Below are positions 50,682-61,306 of a stretch of DNA of 64,000 nucleotides, in pieces; position 1 is the first letter of the stretch; each line of letters begins with the position of its first letter. The notes below the pieces were generated by a model. The model was not told the origin of the DNA. It saw only the letters and a list, made by a program, of their open reading frames with translations, and searched no databases. The position numbers and the translations under genes are program-made. The DNA comes from Radiobacillus kanasensis. Lineage in GTDB: Bacteria > Bacillota > Bacilli > Bacillales > Amphibacillaceae. The stretch is from assembly GCF_021049245.1 (NCBI RefSeq), contig NZ_CP088020.1:3478001-3542000 (forward strand). The letters are read 5' to 3'.

Positions 50682-52082
50682 TTAAAAGAACAGATGAGCC
50701 ATCAATACAATGACAGGTAACGTAATTAAAGTACGTTCTAGGAAAATAATAACAAGGTCTTTAAAACTAACTGGTAGCTTTGAACCGAGTAATAACCCGC
50801 CGACTTCAGACATGTAGATTAACTGCGTAACGGATACACAAGCAATAACAAATCTAGTCAATGGACTTTCAATCCCACTACCGATAACTGATGGTAAAAA
50901 CATGTCAGCAAACCCGATAACCATCGTAGGGGCAGCTTCCACAGCTGATGGAATTTGAAGGACTTGTAAAATTGGAACAAAAGGTGCTCCAATCCATTCA
51001 AAAACAGGTGTATGCTCAGCGATAATTAGCGCAATCGTTCCAATTGCCATAACAATAGGAATAACACCCATCCACATATCTAGAACATTTTGAATGCCAC
51101 CTCTTCCTACAGCACTCCAGTTTGTTTTCTTTGCCTTTCCAACTGCTTGCATTAAGCCCCACTTCAGACGTGATGTATTCGCTGGAATACTTTCATTTTT
51201 CATCGTAGATGATTCATCCATATACGTATCCGCTTTTCTAGATAACGGTGGAATGCGCGGACAAATGACAGCTGCTACAAGTCCAGCTATGACGATGGTG
51301 GTGTAATATTGAATAAACATATGCTCCAGATTCATTAACTCTAAAACAACAATCGTAAACGTGATGGAAACGACAGAAAAAGTCGTTCCTATTACGGCAG
51401 CTTCCCTTTTTGTATAATAGCCATCCTCATATTGTTTGTTCGTAAGAAGTACACCAATTGTACCGTCTCCCAACCAGGAAGCCATACAGTCGATAGAGGA
51501 TCGACCAGGTAAGGTGAAAATAGGGCGCATTACTTTCGTAAGAAGTGCACCGAACAACTCTAGTAGTCCGAAATCAAGCAATAACGGTAAAAATAAGCCA
51601 GCAAAAAGAAACACTGCTACTAGTGCTGGAATAAGGTCATTGAATAATAGTCCCCCTGTTGCATCTGACCATATAAATTCTGGTCCAAGCTGGAAAAGGG
51701 TCATAACGGCAAAGATCATCGCAAGAATTCTTGCCCAAAACCATACAGGGCTAACATCAAAAAGCCCTTTTAAAAATGAATTATTCATAATTTTTTCCGG
51801 CTTGCTTACTTTCGTCACAACGGTCAAGACAACAGCTAATGTGATGATAATCGTCACGAATTCCGGAATGACAGATACAAAGGTGTCTTGAACCCAACCA
51901 GCAAGTAAAGCAACTGGTATCGTAATTTCGTCTTGGAAGGTAAAGGGAATCATAAATAGCATAATACCGATAAGTGAAGGGATTAAAAACTTTAGTATTC
52001 CTTGCGAATCCAGACGACCTTCCATATGTTGCACATCACGCGACTTTTCTAAAGCCTCCTTATTCTCAAACGAATCCTTCAT
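50682..52082 (-). CDS. YjiH family nucleoside-recognition (Gate) membrane protein
   Basis: Polytopic protein of 466 residues. The start at 52082 (MKDSFENKEALEKSRDVQHM) follows GAGAGGAGAATG; an upstream extension of 25 residues has no ribosome binding site. About ten hydrophobic helices and two Gate (nucleoside recognition) domains are visible, with GRSSIDCMASWLGDGTIGVL, GYYTKREAAVIGTTFSVVS and PSVIGSGIESPLTRFVIACV. YjiH-type proteins resemble CNT nucleoside transporters and SpoIIIA/SpmA-type proteins, but their substrate is unproven. Monocistronic, upstream of a separate riboswitch unit. Confidence 0.88.
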   Translation of the reverse strand: MKDSFENKEALEKSRDVQHMEGRLDSQGILKFLIPSLIGIMLFMIPFTFQDEITIPVALLAGWVQDTFVSVIPEFVTIIITLAVVLTVVTKVSKPEKIMNNSFLKGLFDVSPVWFWARILAMIFAVMTLFQLGPEFIWSDATGGLLFNDLIPALVAVFLFAGLFLPLLLDFGLLELFGALLTKVMRPIFTLPGRSSIDCMASWLGDGTIGVLLTNKQYEDGYYTKREAAVIGTTFSVVSITFTIVVLELMNLEHMFIQYYTTIVIAGLVAAVICPRIPPLSRKADTYMDESSTMKNESIPANTSRLKWGLMQAVGKAKKTNWSAVGRGGIQNVLDMWMGVIPIVMAIGTIALIIAEHTPVFEWIGAPFVPILQVLQIPSAVEAAPTMVIGFADMFLPSVIGSGIESPLTRFVIACVSVTQLIYMSEVGGLLLGSKLPVSFKDLVIIFLERTLITLPVIVLMAHLFF

Positions 52083-52329
52083 GCACATTCTCCTCTCGAA
52101 AATTAATGAAAACGGATACATAATTGCGGTATTCACATATGGTATTTTATCCTGCAAATAGTTATGAGGACATCTTACACGGTTGAATTATACTATGTTT
52201 CCTTCTTATTTCCTATAGTATCATTTTCTTAAATCGTAAAAATATAACATTAATTATTCAAATAAACTTTCCCCACTCACATTATCCACTTGGTTTTGTT
52301 GACTTCAAGCTCTAAATCGCTTAAGCTAG

Positions 52330-53976
<1,647 letters not shown>

Positions 53977-53977
53977 G

Positions 53978-54009
53978 AAAAGTGGACCTGTGATGGTCCA
54001 CTTTTTTAT
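53978..54009 (+). terminator. Terminator of ykpA
   Basis: AAAAGTGGACC / GGTCCACTTTT stem with TT tail; the next gene starts 18 bases on. Confidence 0.85.
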
Positions 54010-54026
54010 ACATAAGGGAGATTAGA

Positions 54027-54509
54027 ATGAATACAGATGTCCGATTAGATTTCTATCATGATATGTATCGAAAAGCGTTAGAGCATTATCCACTTCCACC
54101 CCAGCAGCTTCAATTTACGGGTCTACCATTAGATTGTGTAGCTAAAGCTGAAACAGAGAACGAGTATTATTCCATCGTAATTTTATACAACGATGTGCCT
54201 GCGGGTTTTTTTGTTCTTCAAGGTTGGGACGGGGTGCAAACATACAGCGATAACCGGGAGGCATTGTTGATTCGTGCCTATTCGATCAATCCCACATATC
54301 AAGGAAAAGGGATTGCCAAAAAGTCCTTAGAACTTTTACCGACGTTTATCAAAGCGCATTTTCCAGAGCGAAATGAAATTGTTTTAGGTGTGAACCACAA
54401 GAATATCCCTGCACAGCAAGTTTATTTGAAGGCAGGCTTTGTCGATAGAGGGAAGCGAGTGTATGGAAAATTAGGAGAGCAGTTTGTGTTTCATTTGCAG
54501 ATACAGTAG
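54027..54509 (+). CDS. GNAT family N-acetyltransferase
   Basis: 160-residue acetyltransferase of unknown acceptor. The core is SINPTYQGKGIAKKSLELL (motif A with QGKGIAK pyrophosphate loop) and GVNHKNIPAQQVYLKAGF (motif B). It lacks a signal peptide and fits the single-domain GNAT length. ATG with AAGGGAG ribosome binding site, directly after the ykpA terminator. It resembles B. subtilis YkkB-type proteins loosely. Confidence 0.88.
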   Translation: MNTDVRLDFYHDMYRKALEHYPLPPQQLQFTGLPLDCVAKAETENEYYSIVILYNDVPAGFFVLQGWDGVQTYSDNREALLIRAYSINPTYQGKGIAKKSLELLPTFIKAHFPERNEIVLGVNHKNIPAQQVYLKAGFVDRGKRVYGKLGEQFVFHLQIQ

Positions 54510-54589
54510 ATAGGAACATCTATACTCTACAATCTACTAACTTTGCCTGATTAGAACGTATTTTTTCAATTTTTTGGAGGAAGATAATA

Positions 54590-54619
54590 GTGAAAAAATC
54601 AACTAGGAGGCGAAGTTAG
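54590..54619 (+). CDS. Nine-codon leader ORF MKKSTRRRS before the CotF-like gene
   Basis: GTG start with TTGGAGGAAG 8 bases upstream; the TAG is directly adjacent to the CotF-like ATG, and its AGGAGG codons form that gene's ribosome binding site. It may couple or gate translation of the spore coat gene; it could be incidental. Confidence 0.35.
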   Translation: MKKSTRRRS

Positions 54620-55252
54620 ATGAAGTTAGCTGCCCATGAATTACATGACTTACACGAATTAACGATGAGTTGCGTCAACTCTATTACGAATATGTCGTAT
54701 ATGCTTCAACATATTCAAGACCCGGAACTCAAAAGCATTGTAGAACGTCACTATCCTTTCCATATTAGAGATTATAATATGAAAGTGGAATTTTTAAGTC
54801 AACAGGAAGGGGCTAAGTTGGAGCTTCCCCTTTTCAAAGAACAAGGAAACTTAGCTGATTATACTCAATCACCAATGAACCAATATCCTCCTGTCCAACC
54901 AAGAACAATGGTACAAGATATGAATGACCGCGAAATGGCCACCAATTACTTGTTAACATTAAAGCGTTCAGGACGCGAATATGCGAACTCCGCAATGGAA
55001 GCTGCAAACCCTGAGCTTCGTTCCTTTTTACAAACCGCTTTCATGATGAGTTGTTCCCATGCGTACGACATGTGGCAATACATGGTTCAAAAAGGCTATT
55101 ATCCTTTAGAACCAGCTGATCAGACTATGATAAGTAAGATCGGTGCTACGTATCAAGTTGTACCAGAAAATCAGGAAATCATTCAGCAAGCATTAAATAA
55201 ATATAATAACCAGAATCCTATAGCTGGTGAAAGTGATCAAATGTACCAATAG
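54620..55252 (+). CDS. CotF-like spore coat protein
   Basis: 210-residue protein of the coat F family. Two four-helix-like segments are visible: about 1-65 (ELHDLHELTMSCVNSITNMS, a DNMS-type ferritin-like helix pair) and about 100-165 (MNDREMATNYLLTLKRSGRE, TAFMMSCSHAYDMWQYMVQKGYYP), the CotF pattern. A Pro/Gln-rich linker (about 75-100) joins them and the tail is Gln/Asn-rich. Expressed late in the mother cell in relatives. It is downstream of a nine-codon leader frame and followed by a terminator. Confidence 0.88.
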   Translation: MKLAAHELHDLHELTMSCVNSITNMSYMLQHIQDPELKSIVERHYPFHIRDYNMKVEFLSQQEGAKLELPLFKEQGNLADYTQSPMNQYPPVQPRTMVQDMNDREMATNYLLTLKRSGREYANSAMEAANPELRSFLQTAFMMSCSHAYDMWQYMVQKGYYPLEPADQTMISKIGATYQVVPENQEIIQQALNKYNNQNPIAGESDQMYQ

Positions 55253-55261
55253 AAAATGAAC

Positions 55262-55292
55262 CACAAGCACAGTTAAAAAGCTTCTGTGCTTG
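55262..55292. terminator. Terminator between CotF-like and MerR genes
   Basis: ACAAGCACAG / CTGTGCTTGT stem with GGTTTTA tail, between convergent genes. Confidence 0.75.
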
Positions 55293-55306
55293 TGGTTTTA
55301 CAAAAT

Positions 55307-56080
55307 CTAATTACTTTCCATTTCTGTTTGCTCCATACAATATTGAATCGCTTGATTGAGCCACTCCTCTTCCTTTTCTGTAAACGGAGAAGGTGTCATC
55401 TTTTCAAGTTGTTGAATATCTATTTCCTCCATGTCCGTATCAGCTAGCTTTTGCATCAAATCCTCTCCAAGAAATGCAAAGGATGCATCCAGATATGTTT
55501 GAATCATTTCTTGTACTTTTGGATCCTCTACAGGTTTACCAAATAATTGCTTTACTTCCTTAGCTAATTGGATGAAGGTTTGATCCAATGCAATTATTTC
55601 TTCTTCGGATTTCTTTGATAAATCTTCCGCAACGTCCGTCAACCTATGCCTATCTAACCATTCATTTTGGAGATGTTCTGTTTGCATCCCATGAATAAGA
55701 GTGAATAGTATATTGCTATCTACCTCTCCTTCTTCTTTCAATAGCTTAGCTACTCTCCTAACAGTCGTTATGGATTGGTTGATCCGTTCTTTTTCTTCTT
55801 CCAACGCTTGTAGGTGGAGGGACAAGGTGTCCACCAAGTCGACAGTAAAACTCGATTCGTCTAACATTTTTGAAATGTTATCAAGCGTGTACCCTAGAAA
55901 CTTTAGACTTACGATTTTCTGAATGGTTAGTAGATCTGGATGATTGTAAATGCGGTGGCCCGATGTCGGATGCTTTTCTGGCTGTAATAGGCCGATTTCA
56001 TCATAGTAATGTAATGTACGAATAGATATACCAGTTTTTTCTGAAAATTCTCCAATGGAATACTTGTTATTTTCTTTCAA
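55307..56080 (-). CDS. MerR family transcriptional regulator
   Basis: About 257-residue regulator. The TTG at 56080, seven bases after GGGAGG, gives a protein beginning KENNKYSIGEFSEKTGISIR; longer starts have no ribosome binding site. The N-terminal helix-turn-helix and wing (TLHYYDEIGLLQPEKHPTSG, YNHPDLLTIQKIVSLKFLGY) and the dimer coiled coil (HLQALEEEKERINQSITTV) are MerR-like. The C-terminal 140 residues form a TipAS-like, antibiotic-binding-type domain (ending QAIQYCMEQTEMES). It probably activates its own or a nearby efflux gene; the divergent neighbour is the NADH oxidase. Confidence 0.88.
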   Translation of the reverse strand: MKENNKYSIGEFSEKTGISIRTLHYYDEIGLLQPEKHPTSGHRIYNHPDLLTIQKIVSLKFLGYTLDNISKMLDESSFTVDLVDTLSLHLQALEEEKERINQSITTVRRVAKLLKEEGEVDSNILFTLIHGMQTEHLQNEWLDRHRLTDVAEDLSKKSEEEIIALDQTFIQLAKEVKQLFGKPVEDPKVQEMIQTYLDASFAFLGEDLMQKLADTDMEEIDIQQLEKMTPSPFTEKEEEWLNQAIQYCMEQTEMESN

Positions 56081-56282
56081 TCCCATTCCTCCCATAAAGA
56101 TATATGCTTCATTATAAAACCTCACGTAACGGGAGATTCAAGAGATAATTTATCGAGATAAAAAACTATTCTCATACTGCTAGTTAAACAAATTCTACAA
56201 GGAGGAAGTCACTCCTGCTTGAATCAGAATCCCACTTGTTGAAAAGTGAATGTTAGAAGAAGTGCCTTCCTTTTTGTCTCTT

Positions 56283-56384
56283 TTGTGAAATTAATCACAA
56301 AGTTATTGCGCTTTATTTTAGCATGAGCTATACTCAATATAAAGTTTGTGATAATTATCACAATATAAGTGAATTGTTTCACAT
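56283..56384 (+). promoter_or_regulatory. NADH oxidase promoter with three Rex/Fnr-like operators
   Basis: TTGTGAAATTAATCACAA (56283-56300), TTGTGATAATTATCACAA (56346-56363, perfect palindrome) and AAGTGAATTGTTTCACAT (56367-56384) share GTGA-N6-TCAC. A sigma-A promoter TTGCGC (56306-56311), 17 bases, TATACT (56329-56334) lies between the first and second. Rex binds TTGTGAA-N4-TTCACAA; Fnr binds TGTGA-N6-TCACA. Sites two and three sit in repressor positions downstream of the start site. Confidence 0.75.
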
Positions 56385-56402
56385 ATCAGGAGGCGTTTAT
56401 AA

Positions 56403-57770
56403 ATGAAAGTAGCAGTGATCGGATGTACACACGCAGGGACAGCAGCAATTTCTAATATCTTAAAACTATACCCACAGGCAGAAATAGATGTTTTCGAAAA
56501 AAATGACAATGTATCTTTCTTATCTTGCGGAATTGCCCTTTATGTTGGTGGTGTTGTAGAAGATCCAAATGGTCTCTTCTATGCATCTGTGGAAGGATTC
56601 GAGCAACAAGGTGTGCGCATGCATATGCGTCATGAAGTAACAGTGTGTGATATGAATGCGAAAGTCTTAGAGGCGAAAAATCTAGAAACGGGAGAAGTAA
56701 CAGACTATTTTTACGATAAGTTGATTATCACAACAGGTTCATGGCCTGTGACACCAGCCATTCCTGGATTTAATTTAGAAAATGTTCAGCTATGTAAAAA
56801 CTTTACTCATGCTCAAGAGATTATTCAAAAAGCGAAAGATGCGAAAAACATTGCTGTAATTGGTGCAGGTTATATCGGTATTGAATTGGTGGAGGCATTC
56901 GAGCAAGCAACTAAGAATGTAACATTAATAGATAGTGAAACTCGTATTCTTAATCGCTACTTTGATCAAGATTTCACAGATCCACTAGAAGATACTTTTA
57001 GAGAGCTTGGTGTGAATCTTGCATTAGAGCAAACGGTAACGAAGTTTGAAGGAACGAATAAAGTAGAAACTGTTGTGACAAACAAGGGATCTTATGATGC
57101 AGATTTAGTAATCATGTGTGTCGGCTTCCGACCAAACACAGCACTTTTCCAAAACCAACTGAAAACATTGCCAAATGGAGCGATTATAGTAGATGAATTT
57201 ATGAGAACGAGTCGTGAGGATGTATTTGCCGCAGGAGACTGTTGTGCGGTTGCCTACAATCCGACGAAACAAGCAGCTTACATCCCTTTAGCAACAAATG
57301 CCGTAAGAATGGGTACCTTAGTCGCTCATAATCTACTTCACCCAGTGCTTGCTCATCAAGGTACTCAAGGAACATCTGGATTAAAAATCTATCAGCATAA
57401 CCTAGCATCTACTGGTCTTACAGAAATGGCAGCGGAAGCGAGTGGCTTACAGGTTCGCAGCGCTTTGTTAGTGGATACGTATCGTCCAGATTTTATGCCA
57501 GAAAACACGGTACTGAAGATTAAGCTTGTGTATGAAGTGGATACACATCGAATTGTTGGTGCACAGGTTTTATCTGATGCGGACTTCACCCAAGCAATGA
57601 ATACGGTGAGTGTTGCGATTCAAAACAATATGACGATTGAACAATTAGCGTTAACCGATTTCTTCTTCCAACCGCACTACAATAAGCCTTGGAATTTCTT
57701 AAACCAAGTAGCATTGCAAGCGATGGGGGAGGAAGCAGAACGTAAATCTGATTTATTGCTCCTAAAATAA
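56403..57770 (+). CDS. nox: Water-forming NADH oxidase / CoA-disulfide reductase family flavoprotein
   Basis: 455-residue FAD and NADH-dependent enzyme of the NADH oxidase/peroxidase family. The FAD-binding N-terminus MKVAVIGCTHAG, the conserved His10, the redox Cys42 in SFLSCGIALYVGG, the NAD-binding AVIGAGYIGIELVEA and the C-terminal FAD motif FAAGDCCAVAYN are all visible, with a dimerisation domain from about 335. Cys42/His10 fits oxidases or peroxidases that reduce O2 or H2O2 to water with NADH; CoA-disulfide reductase is a close alternative. ATG after AGGAGG. Operators upstream suggest control by the NADH/NAD ratio or oxygen. Confidence 0.9.
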   Translation: MKVAVIGCTHAGTAAISNILKLYPQAEIDVFEKNDNVSFLSCGIALYVGGVVEDPNGLFYASVEGFEQQGVRMHMRHEVTVCDMNAKVLEAKNLETGEVTDYFYDKLIITTGSWPVTPAIPGFNLENVQLCKNFTHAQEIIQKAKDAKNIAVIGAGYIGIELVEAFEQATKNVTLIDSETRILNRYFDQDFTDPLEDTFRELGVNLALEQTVTKFEGTNKVETVVTNKGSYDADLVIMCVGFRPNTALFQNQLKTLPNGAIIVDEFMRTSREDVFAAGDCCAVAYNPTKQAAYIPLATNAVRMGTLVAHNLLHPVLAHQGTQGTSGLKIYQHNLASTGLTEMAAEASGLQVRSALLVDTYRPDFMPENTVLKIKLVYEVDTHRIVGAQVLSDADFTQAMNTVSVAIQNNMTIEQLALTDFFFQPHYNKPWNFLNQVALQAMGEEAERKSDLLLLK

Positions 57771-57772
57771 GT

Positions 57773-57812
57773 AAAAGGCTGTTCCCCTTGCAGGTGAACA
57801 GCCTTTTACTTT
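57773..57812. terminator. Terminator after nox
   Basis: AAAAGGCTGTTC / GAACAGCCTTTT stem with ACTTTTAA tail. Confidence 0.85.
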
Positions 57813-57921
57813 TAATTTATAGTCGATTACTTTCATTCTTTTTTCAAATACTTTTAATTCGACTCAGAATACTTTCAAGTACTTCCGAATTACTTTTAAA
57901 ATAAGGATTAATACTTTCAAA
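57813..57921 (-). repeat. Degenerate TTGAAAGTAtt repeats in the trpA 3' region
   Basis: On the reverse strand, downstream of trpA, the motif TTRAAAGTAWT recurs about six times at roughly 15-25 base intervals (for example TTTGAAAGTATT, TTTTAAAAGTAATTCG, ACTTGAAAGTATTC, AATTAAAAGTATTTG, GAATGAAAGTAATCG). It precedes the shared terminator with nox. Confidence 0.4.
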
Positions 57922-58698
57922 TCACGCTTTCGATGCTTGTATCAACTCCACAATCGCCTCGCGATCCCCATTATGAAGCGCATCGACGATTTTACTCCCC
58001 ACTACTACACCATTACAGTGCGAGCTAAGCTCCTTCACATGCTCTGGTGTAGAAACACCAAATCCAGCTAACACTGGCGCTGAACATTTCTCTGTCAAGG
58101 ATGCTAAATACTCCGCTAAATTTTCTTTAAAATCACTTCTAGCCCCTGTCGTACCAGTTACAGTAACGGCATATAGGAATCCTTCCGTACGCTTCGCAAT
58201 TTCTTCAATTCGTTCCTGTGTGCTCGTTAAAGCTGCCAGACGGATCAAAGCAATACCCGCTTCCTTCAAGCTTTGAACGATAAGCCCTTCCTCTTCAAGC
58301 GGCAAATCAGGAATAATGAGCCCATCTACTCCAGCTTTATCACAGGCCATCGCAAACGCTTCTATTCCAAATGTGTAGATTGGATTAATATAAGTCATCA
58401 ATACAACTGGAATTTCCCTCGAAGACTTAAAGCGTTCTAATTCGGCAAGTACTTTACGTAAACTTACTCCGTTCTCAAGAGCTCTTAAGCCAGCTGCTTG
58501 AATCGTCGGCCCGTCCGCTACGGGATCAGAAAATGGGATACCTAACTCGACAACGGTCGCACCGCTTTCTTGTAAAAAAGTAAGCTGTTCTTCTAATTGA
58601 TCTAGTCCGCCATCGCCTGCCATGATATACGGAACAAATGCTTTATCTCCTTTTTCTATCGTGACTTGAAAGGCTTGATCTAGTTTTTGTTTACCCAT
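57922..58698 (-). CDS. trpA: Tryptophan synthase alpha chain
   Basis: 258-residue TIM-barrel subunit that cleaves indole-3-glycerol phosphate to indole, which passes to TrpB. Conserved loops include [20 protein letters not shown] (catalytic Glu and Asp), [14 protein letters not shown] and [24 protein letters not shown] overlaps the end of trpB by eight bases with a GGAGGTGAAAT ribosome binding site. It is the last gene of the trp operon, followed by short AT-rich repeats and a terminator. Confidence 0.97.
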   Translation of the reverse strand: MGKQKLDQAFQVTIEKGDKAFVPYIMAGDGGLDQLEEQLTFLQESGATVVELGIPFSDPVADGPTIQAAGLRALENGVSLRKVLAELERFKSSREIPVVLMTYINPIYTFGIEAFAMACDKAGVDGLIIPDLPLEEEGLIVQSLKEAGIALIRLAALTSTQERIEEIAKRTEGFLYAVTVTGTTGARSDFKENLAEYLASLTEKCSAPVLAGFGVSTPEHVKELSSHCNGVVVGSKIVDALHNGDREAIVELIQASKA

Positions 58699-59896
58699 TT
58701 ATTTCACCTCCAAGAGCTGCACGAACGGTTTCAACGTCTTTATCTCCACGTCCGGATAGACAAACGACTAAAAGTTCTTCTTTTTTCATTTGTTTGGCCA
58801 GCTTCATACTATAAGCAATCGCATGAGCACTTTCCAATGCTGGTAAGATTCCTTCTGTTTTACATAAAAGCTGTAAAGCTTCCATCGCTTCCTCGTCTGT
58901 AATAGAATCATAGATGACACGATCGATTTCTTTCAAATGACTATGCTCCGGTCCAACACCTGGATAATCTAGCCCCGCGGAAATGGAATGGGCTTCTTGT
59001 ACTTGACCATCCTCATCTTGTAAGAGATAGGTCATCGTTCCGTGTAAAATCCCCGCTTTTCCATCAGTCAAGGTCGCTGCATGCTTCCCAGTTTCAACCC
59101 CAGATCCACCTGCTTCCACGCCGTACAGCTTGACTTCTTTGTCTTCTACAAATGGATAAAACATTCCCATTGAGTTACTTCCACCACCGATACAAGCGAC
59201 AACTGCTTCTGGAAGTCTTCCTTCTTGCTCGATAATTTGTTTTTTCGTTTCTTCTCCAATTACACTTTGGAAGTCTCGAACAATTTGTGGAAACGGATGT
59301 GGTCCCACAACCGAACCGATAATATAGTGTGTATCTTCGACATTGCTAACCCAGTATCTTAATGCTTCGTTTACCGCATCCTTTAACGTCCCACTACCTT
59401 GATCGACACTTTCTACCTTGGCACCTAGTAGTTCCATTCGGAAAACATTAAGCTTCTGTCTGCGGATATCCTCTTTCCCCATAAAAATGATGCATTCTAA
59501 GCCAAGTAATGCACAAACAGTAGCTGTTGCTACGCCGTGCTGACCCGCACCGGTTTCTGCCACTACTTTTTTCTTGCCCATGCGTTGGGTTAAAAGTGCT
59601 TGACCAATAGCATTATTGATCTTGTGCGCTCCTGTATGATTCAAATCCTCACGCTTCAAGTAAATTTTAGGTCCACCTAAATGGTTCGATAACTGCTCCG
59701 CATAATAAAGGGGCGTTTCCCGACCGATATATTGCTTAAAATAATAATCTATTTGACCCAAAAATTCCTGGTCCTTCATTGCCTTTTTGTATTCTGCTTC
59801 AAGCTCCAATACGGCGGGCATTAAAGTTTCTGGTACGAATCTTCCCCCAAAAGAACCGAAATGTCCATTTATGTCTGGTTGTTGATAGGTTCCCAT
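58691..59896 (-). CDS. trpB: Tryptophan synthase beta chain
   Basis: 401-residue PLP enzyme joining indole and serine to make tryptophan. The start at 59896 ([20 protein letters not shown]) follows GGAAGGTGAT; the upstream 34 codons are read-through from trpF's frame. The PLP lysine lies in [20 protein letters not shown], the catalytic Glu in [15 protein letters not shown], and the phosphate loop in [12 protein letters not shown]. It starts 8 bases after the trpF stop. Confidence 0.97.
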   Translation of the reverse strand: MGTYQQPDINGHFGSFGGRFVPETLMPAVLELEAEYKKAMKDQEFLGQIDYYFKQYIGRETPLYYAEQLSNHLGGPKIYLKREDLNHTGAHKINNAIGQALLTQRMGKKKVVAETGAGQHGVATATVCALLGLECIIFMGKEDIRRQKLNVFRMELLGAKVESVDQGSGTLKDAVNEALRYWVSNVEDTHYIIGSVVGPHPFPQIVRDFQSVIGEETKKQIIEQEGRLPEAVVACIGGGSNSMGMFYPFVEDKEVKLYGVEAGGSGVETGKHAATLTDGKAGILHGTMTYLLQDEDGQVQEAHSISAGLDYPGVGPEHSHLKEIDRVIYDSITDEEAMEALQLLCKTEGILPALESAHAIAYSMKLAKQMKKEELLVVCLSGRGDKDVETVRAALGGEING

Positions 59897-59903
59897 CACT
59901 ACA

Positions 59904-60515
59904 TCACCTTCCTGAATTTTTTGCTGCTTTAACGAATGCATATATTTTATCCGGGTCTTTGCTTCCATCTGTTTCAACCCCACTAGAAATATCGACACCT
60001 ACTGGATACACCTCTCGAATGGCTTCCGCTACGTTCTCCGCATGAAGACCACCCGCCAGCATTATTTTCCCTTCCAGGTTCGCTAATCCCTTGGCTAATG
60101 ACCAGTCAAAGGTTTCTCCATTCCCCCCACGGTATTTCCCGGCTGGGCTATCTAATAAATAATAGTCACAGTTATAACGCTCGAGCGTTTGTAAATCCTC
60201 TTTCGAACGGACTTGAAATGCTTTAATCATTGGAACCTTTATTTGCTCACAGTAAGCAGGTGTTTCATCCCCGTGTAATTGAACGTAATCCAAACCTACA
60301 TAGGTAGCTATTTCTTGAACCACTTCTGGTTCCTCATTAACAAAAACGCCCACTTTTTGAATGGAGCTCGGAAGGGTATCTGCGATTTCCTTCGCTTCTT
60401 CCTTTGTTACCATTCGCTTACTGTCCGCAAATACAAACCCAATAAAATCCGCACCTGACTCCACAACAGCTTTAGCTGCTTCGACTGTTTTAATCCCACA
60501 GATTTTGACTTTCAT
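59904..60515 (-). CDS. trpF: Phosphoribosylanthranilate isomerase
   Basis: 203-residue TIM-barrel enzyme for the third specific step of tryptophan synthesis. [20 protein letters not shown] (catalytic Cys), [51 protein letters not shown] (catalytic Asp) and [16 protein letters not shown] are all typical. ATG overlaps the stop of trpC by four bases (ATGA). Confidence 0.97.
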   Translation of the reverse strand: MKVKICGIKTVEAAKAVVESGADFIGFVFADSKRMVTKEEAKEIADTLPSSIQKVGVFVNEEPEVVQEIATYVGLDYVQLHGDETPAYCEQIKVPMIKAFQVRSKEDLQTLERYNCDYYLLDSPAGKYRGGNGETFDWSLAKGLANLEGKIMLAGGLHAENVAEAIREVYPVGVDISSGVETDGSKDPDKIYAFVKAAKNSGR

Positions 60516-61303
60516 GATGTTTGCTCCCTATTAAATGGAATTCGTAGCTCTTCAAAGGTTTGTGCTAGATTTCCAGAACGCATCATCGTTTCACCAACTA
60601 GAATAGCGCGTGCCCCTGCTTTTTGTACCCGTTCTACGTCCGCCGTTGTTTTCATGCCACTTTCACTAATCAGCAAAGCATCCGAACGTTTAATATGCTG
60701 TGCTAGTCGTTCTGTAATACCGAGGTCTACCTCAAAGGTTTTCAAATTGCGATTATTCACCCCGATGATAGGAACCTCTAAATCGTTTGCTACTTCTAAC
60801 TCTTCCAGATCATGAACCTCCATTAAAACTTCCAATCCTTTATTTGTCGCATAGTAAAAAAGTTCTTCTACCCTTTTTTTTGGTAAAGCTGCTGCGATAA
60901 GCAGAATGACATTTGCTCCATAATCATGAGCCCGATCGATTTGAATTTCATCAATGATGAAATCTTTGTTTAATAGCGGAAGCTGAACCGCTTTTCTTAC
61001 TGCTAGTAAATCACCCATCGTTCCTTGGAAGAACGGTGTGTCCGTTAAGACAGAAATGGCACCAGCACCAGAGCTTTCGTACTCTTTCCCTTGGATAACA
61101 GGATCCATTTGATCATTTATAACGCCTTTCGACGGGGAAGCGCGCTTGATCTCCGCAATGATGTTCATATGTTCCGAATGCATAAACGTCTGGTAGAGAG
61201 ATGTCGGCTGTTTTATTTCCGACTTCCCTTCCGAATGATAGGATCTCTTTAATTCTTCAACTTCCTTTTCTTTTTCCGCTAATATTTTATCTAGGATGGT
61301 CAT
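60512..61303 (-). CDS. trpC: Indole-3-glycerol phosphate synthase
   Basis: 263-residue TIM-barrel enzyme that closes the indole ring. IIAEIKRASPSKGVI, ISVLTDTPFFQGTMGDL, LPLLNKDFIIDEIQI (catalytic Lys), GVNNRNLKTFEVDLG and LISESGMKTTADVERVQKAG match the family. ATG with TAGGAGTG upstream; it starts three bases after the trpD stop. Confidence 0.97.
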   Translation of the reverse strand: MTILDKILAEKEKEVEELKRSYHSEGKSEIKQPTSLYQTFMHSEHMNIIAEIKRASPSKGVINDQMDPVIQGKEYESSGAGAISVLTDTPFFQGTMGDLLAVRKAVQLPLLNKDFIIDEIQIDRAHDYGANVILLIAAALPKKRVEELFYYATNKGLEVLMEVHDLEELEVANDLEVPIIGVNNRNLKTFEVDLGITERLAQHIKRSDALLISESGMKTTADVERVQKAGARAILVGETMMRSGNLAQTFEELRIPFNREQTS

Positions 61304-61306
61304 GCT

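Noticed and set aside
50682..52157. Longer start of the YjiH gene at 52157
   Set aside because: The GAGAGGAG site before the ATG at 52082 is much better, and the extra 25 residues lack similarity.
57813..57921. CRISPR-like array
   Set aside because: Motifs are about 11 bases, degenerate and unevenly spaced, and no cas genes occur.
58691..59998. Longer trpB start at 59998
   Set aside because: The extra residues are trpF sequence in another frame; the MGTYQQP start at 59896 has a strong ribosome binding site.
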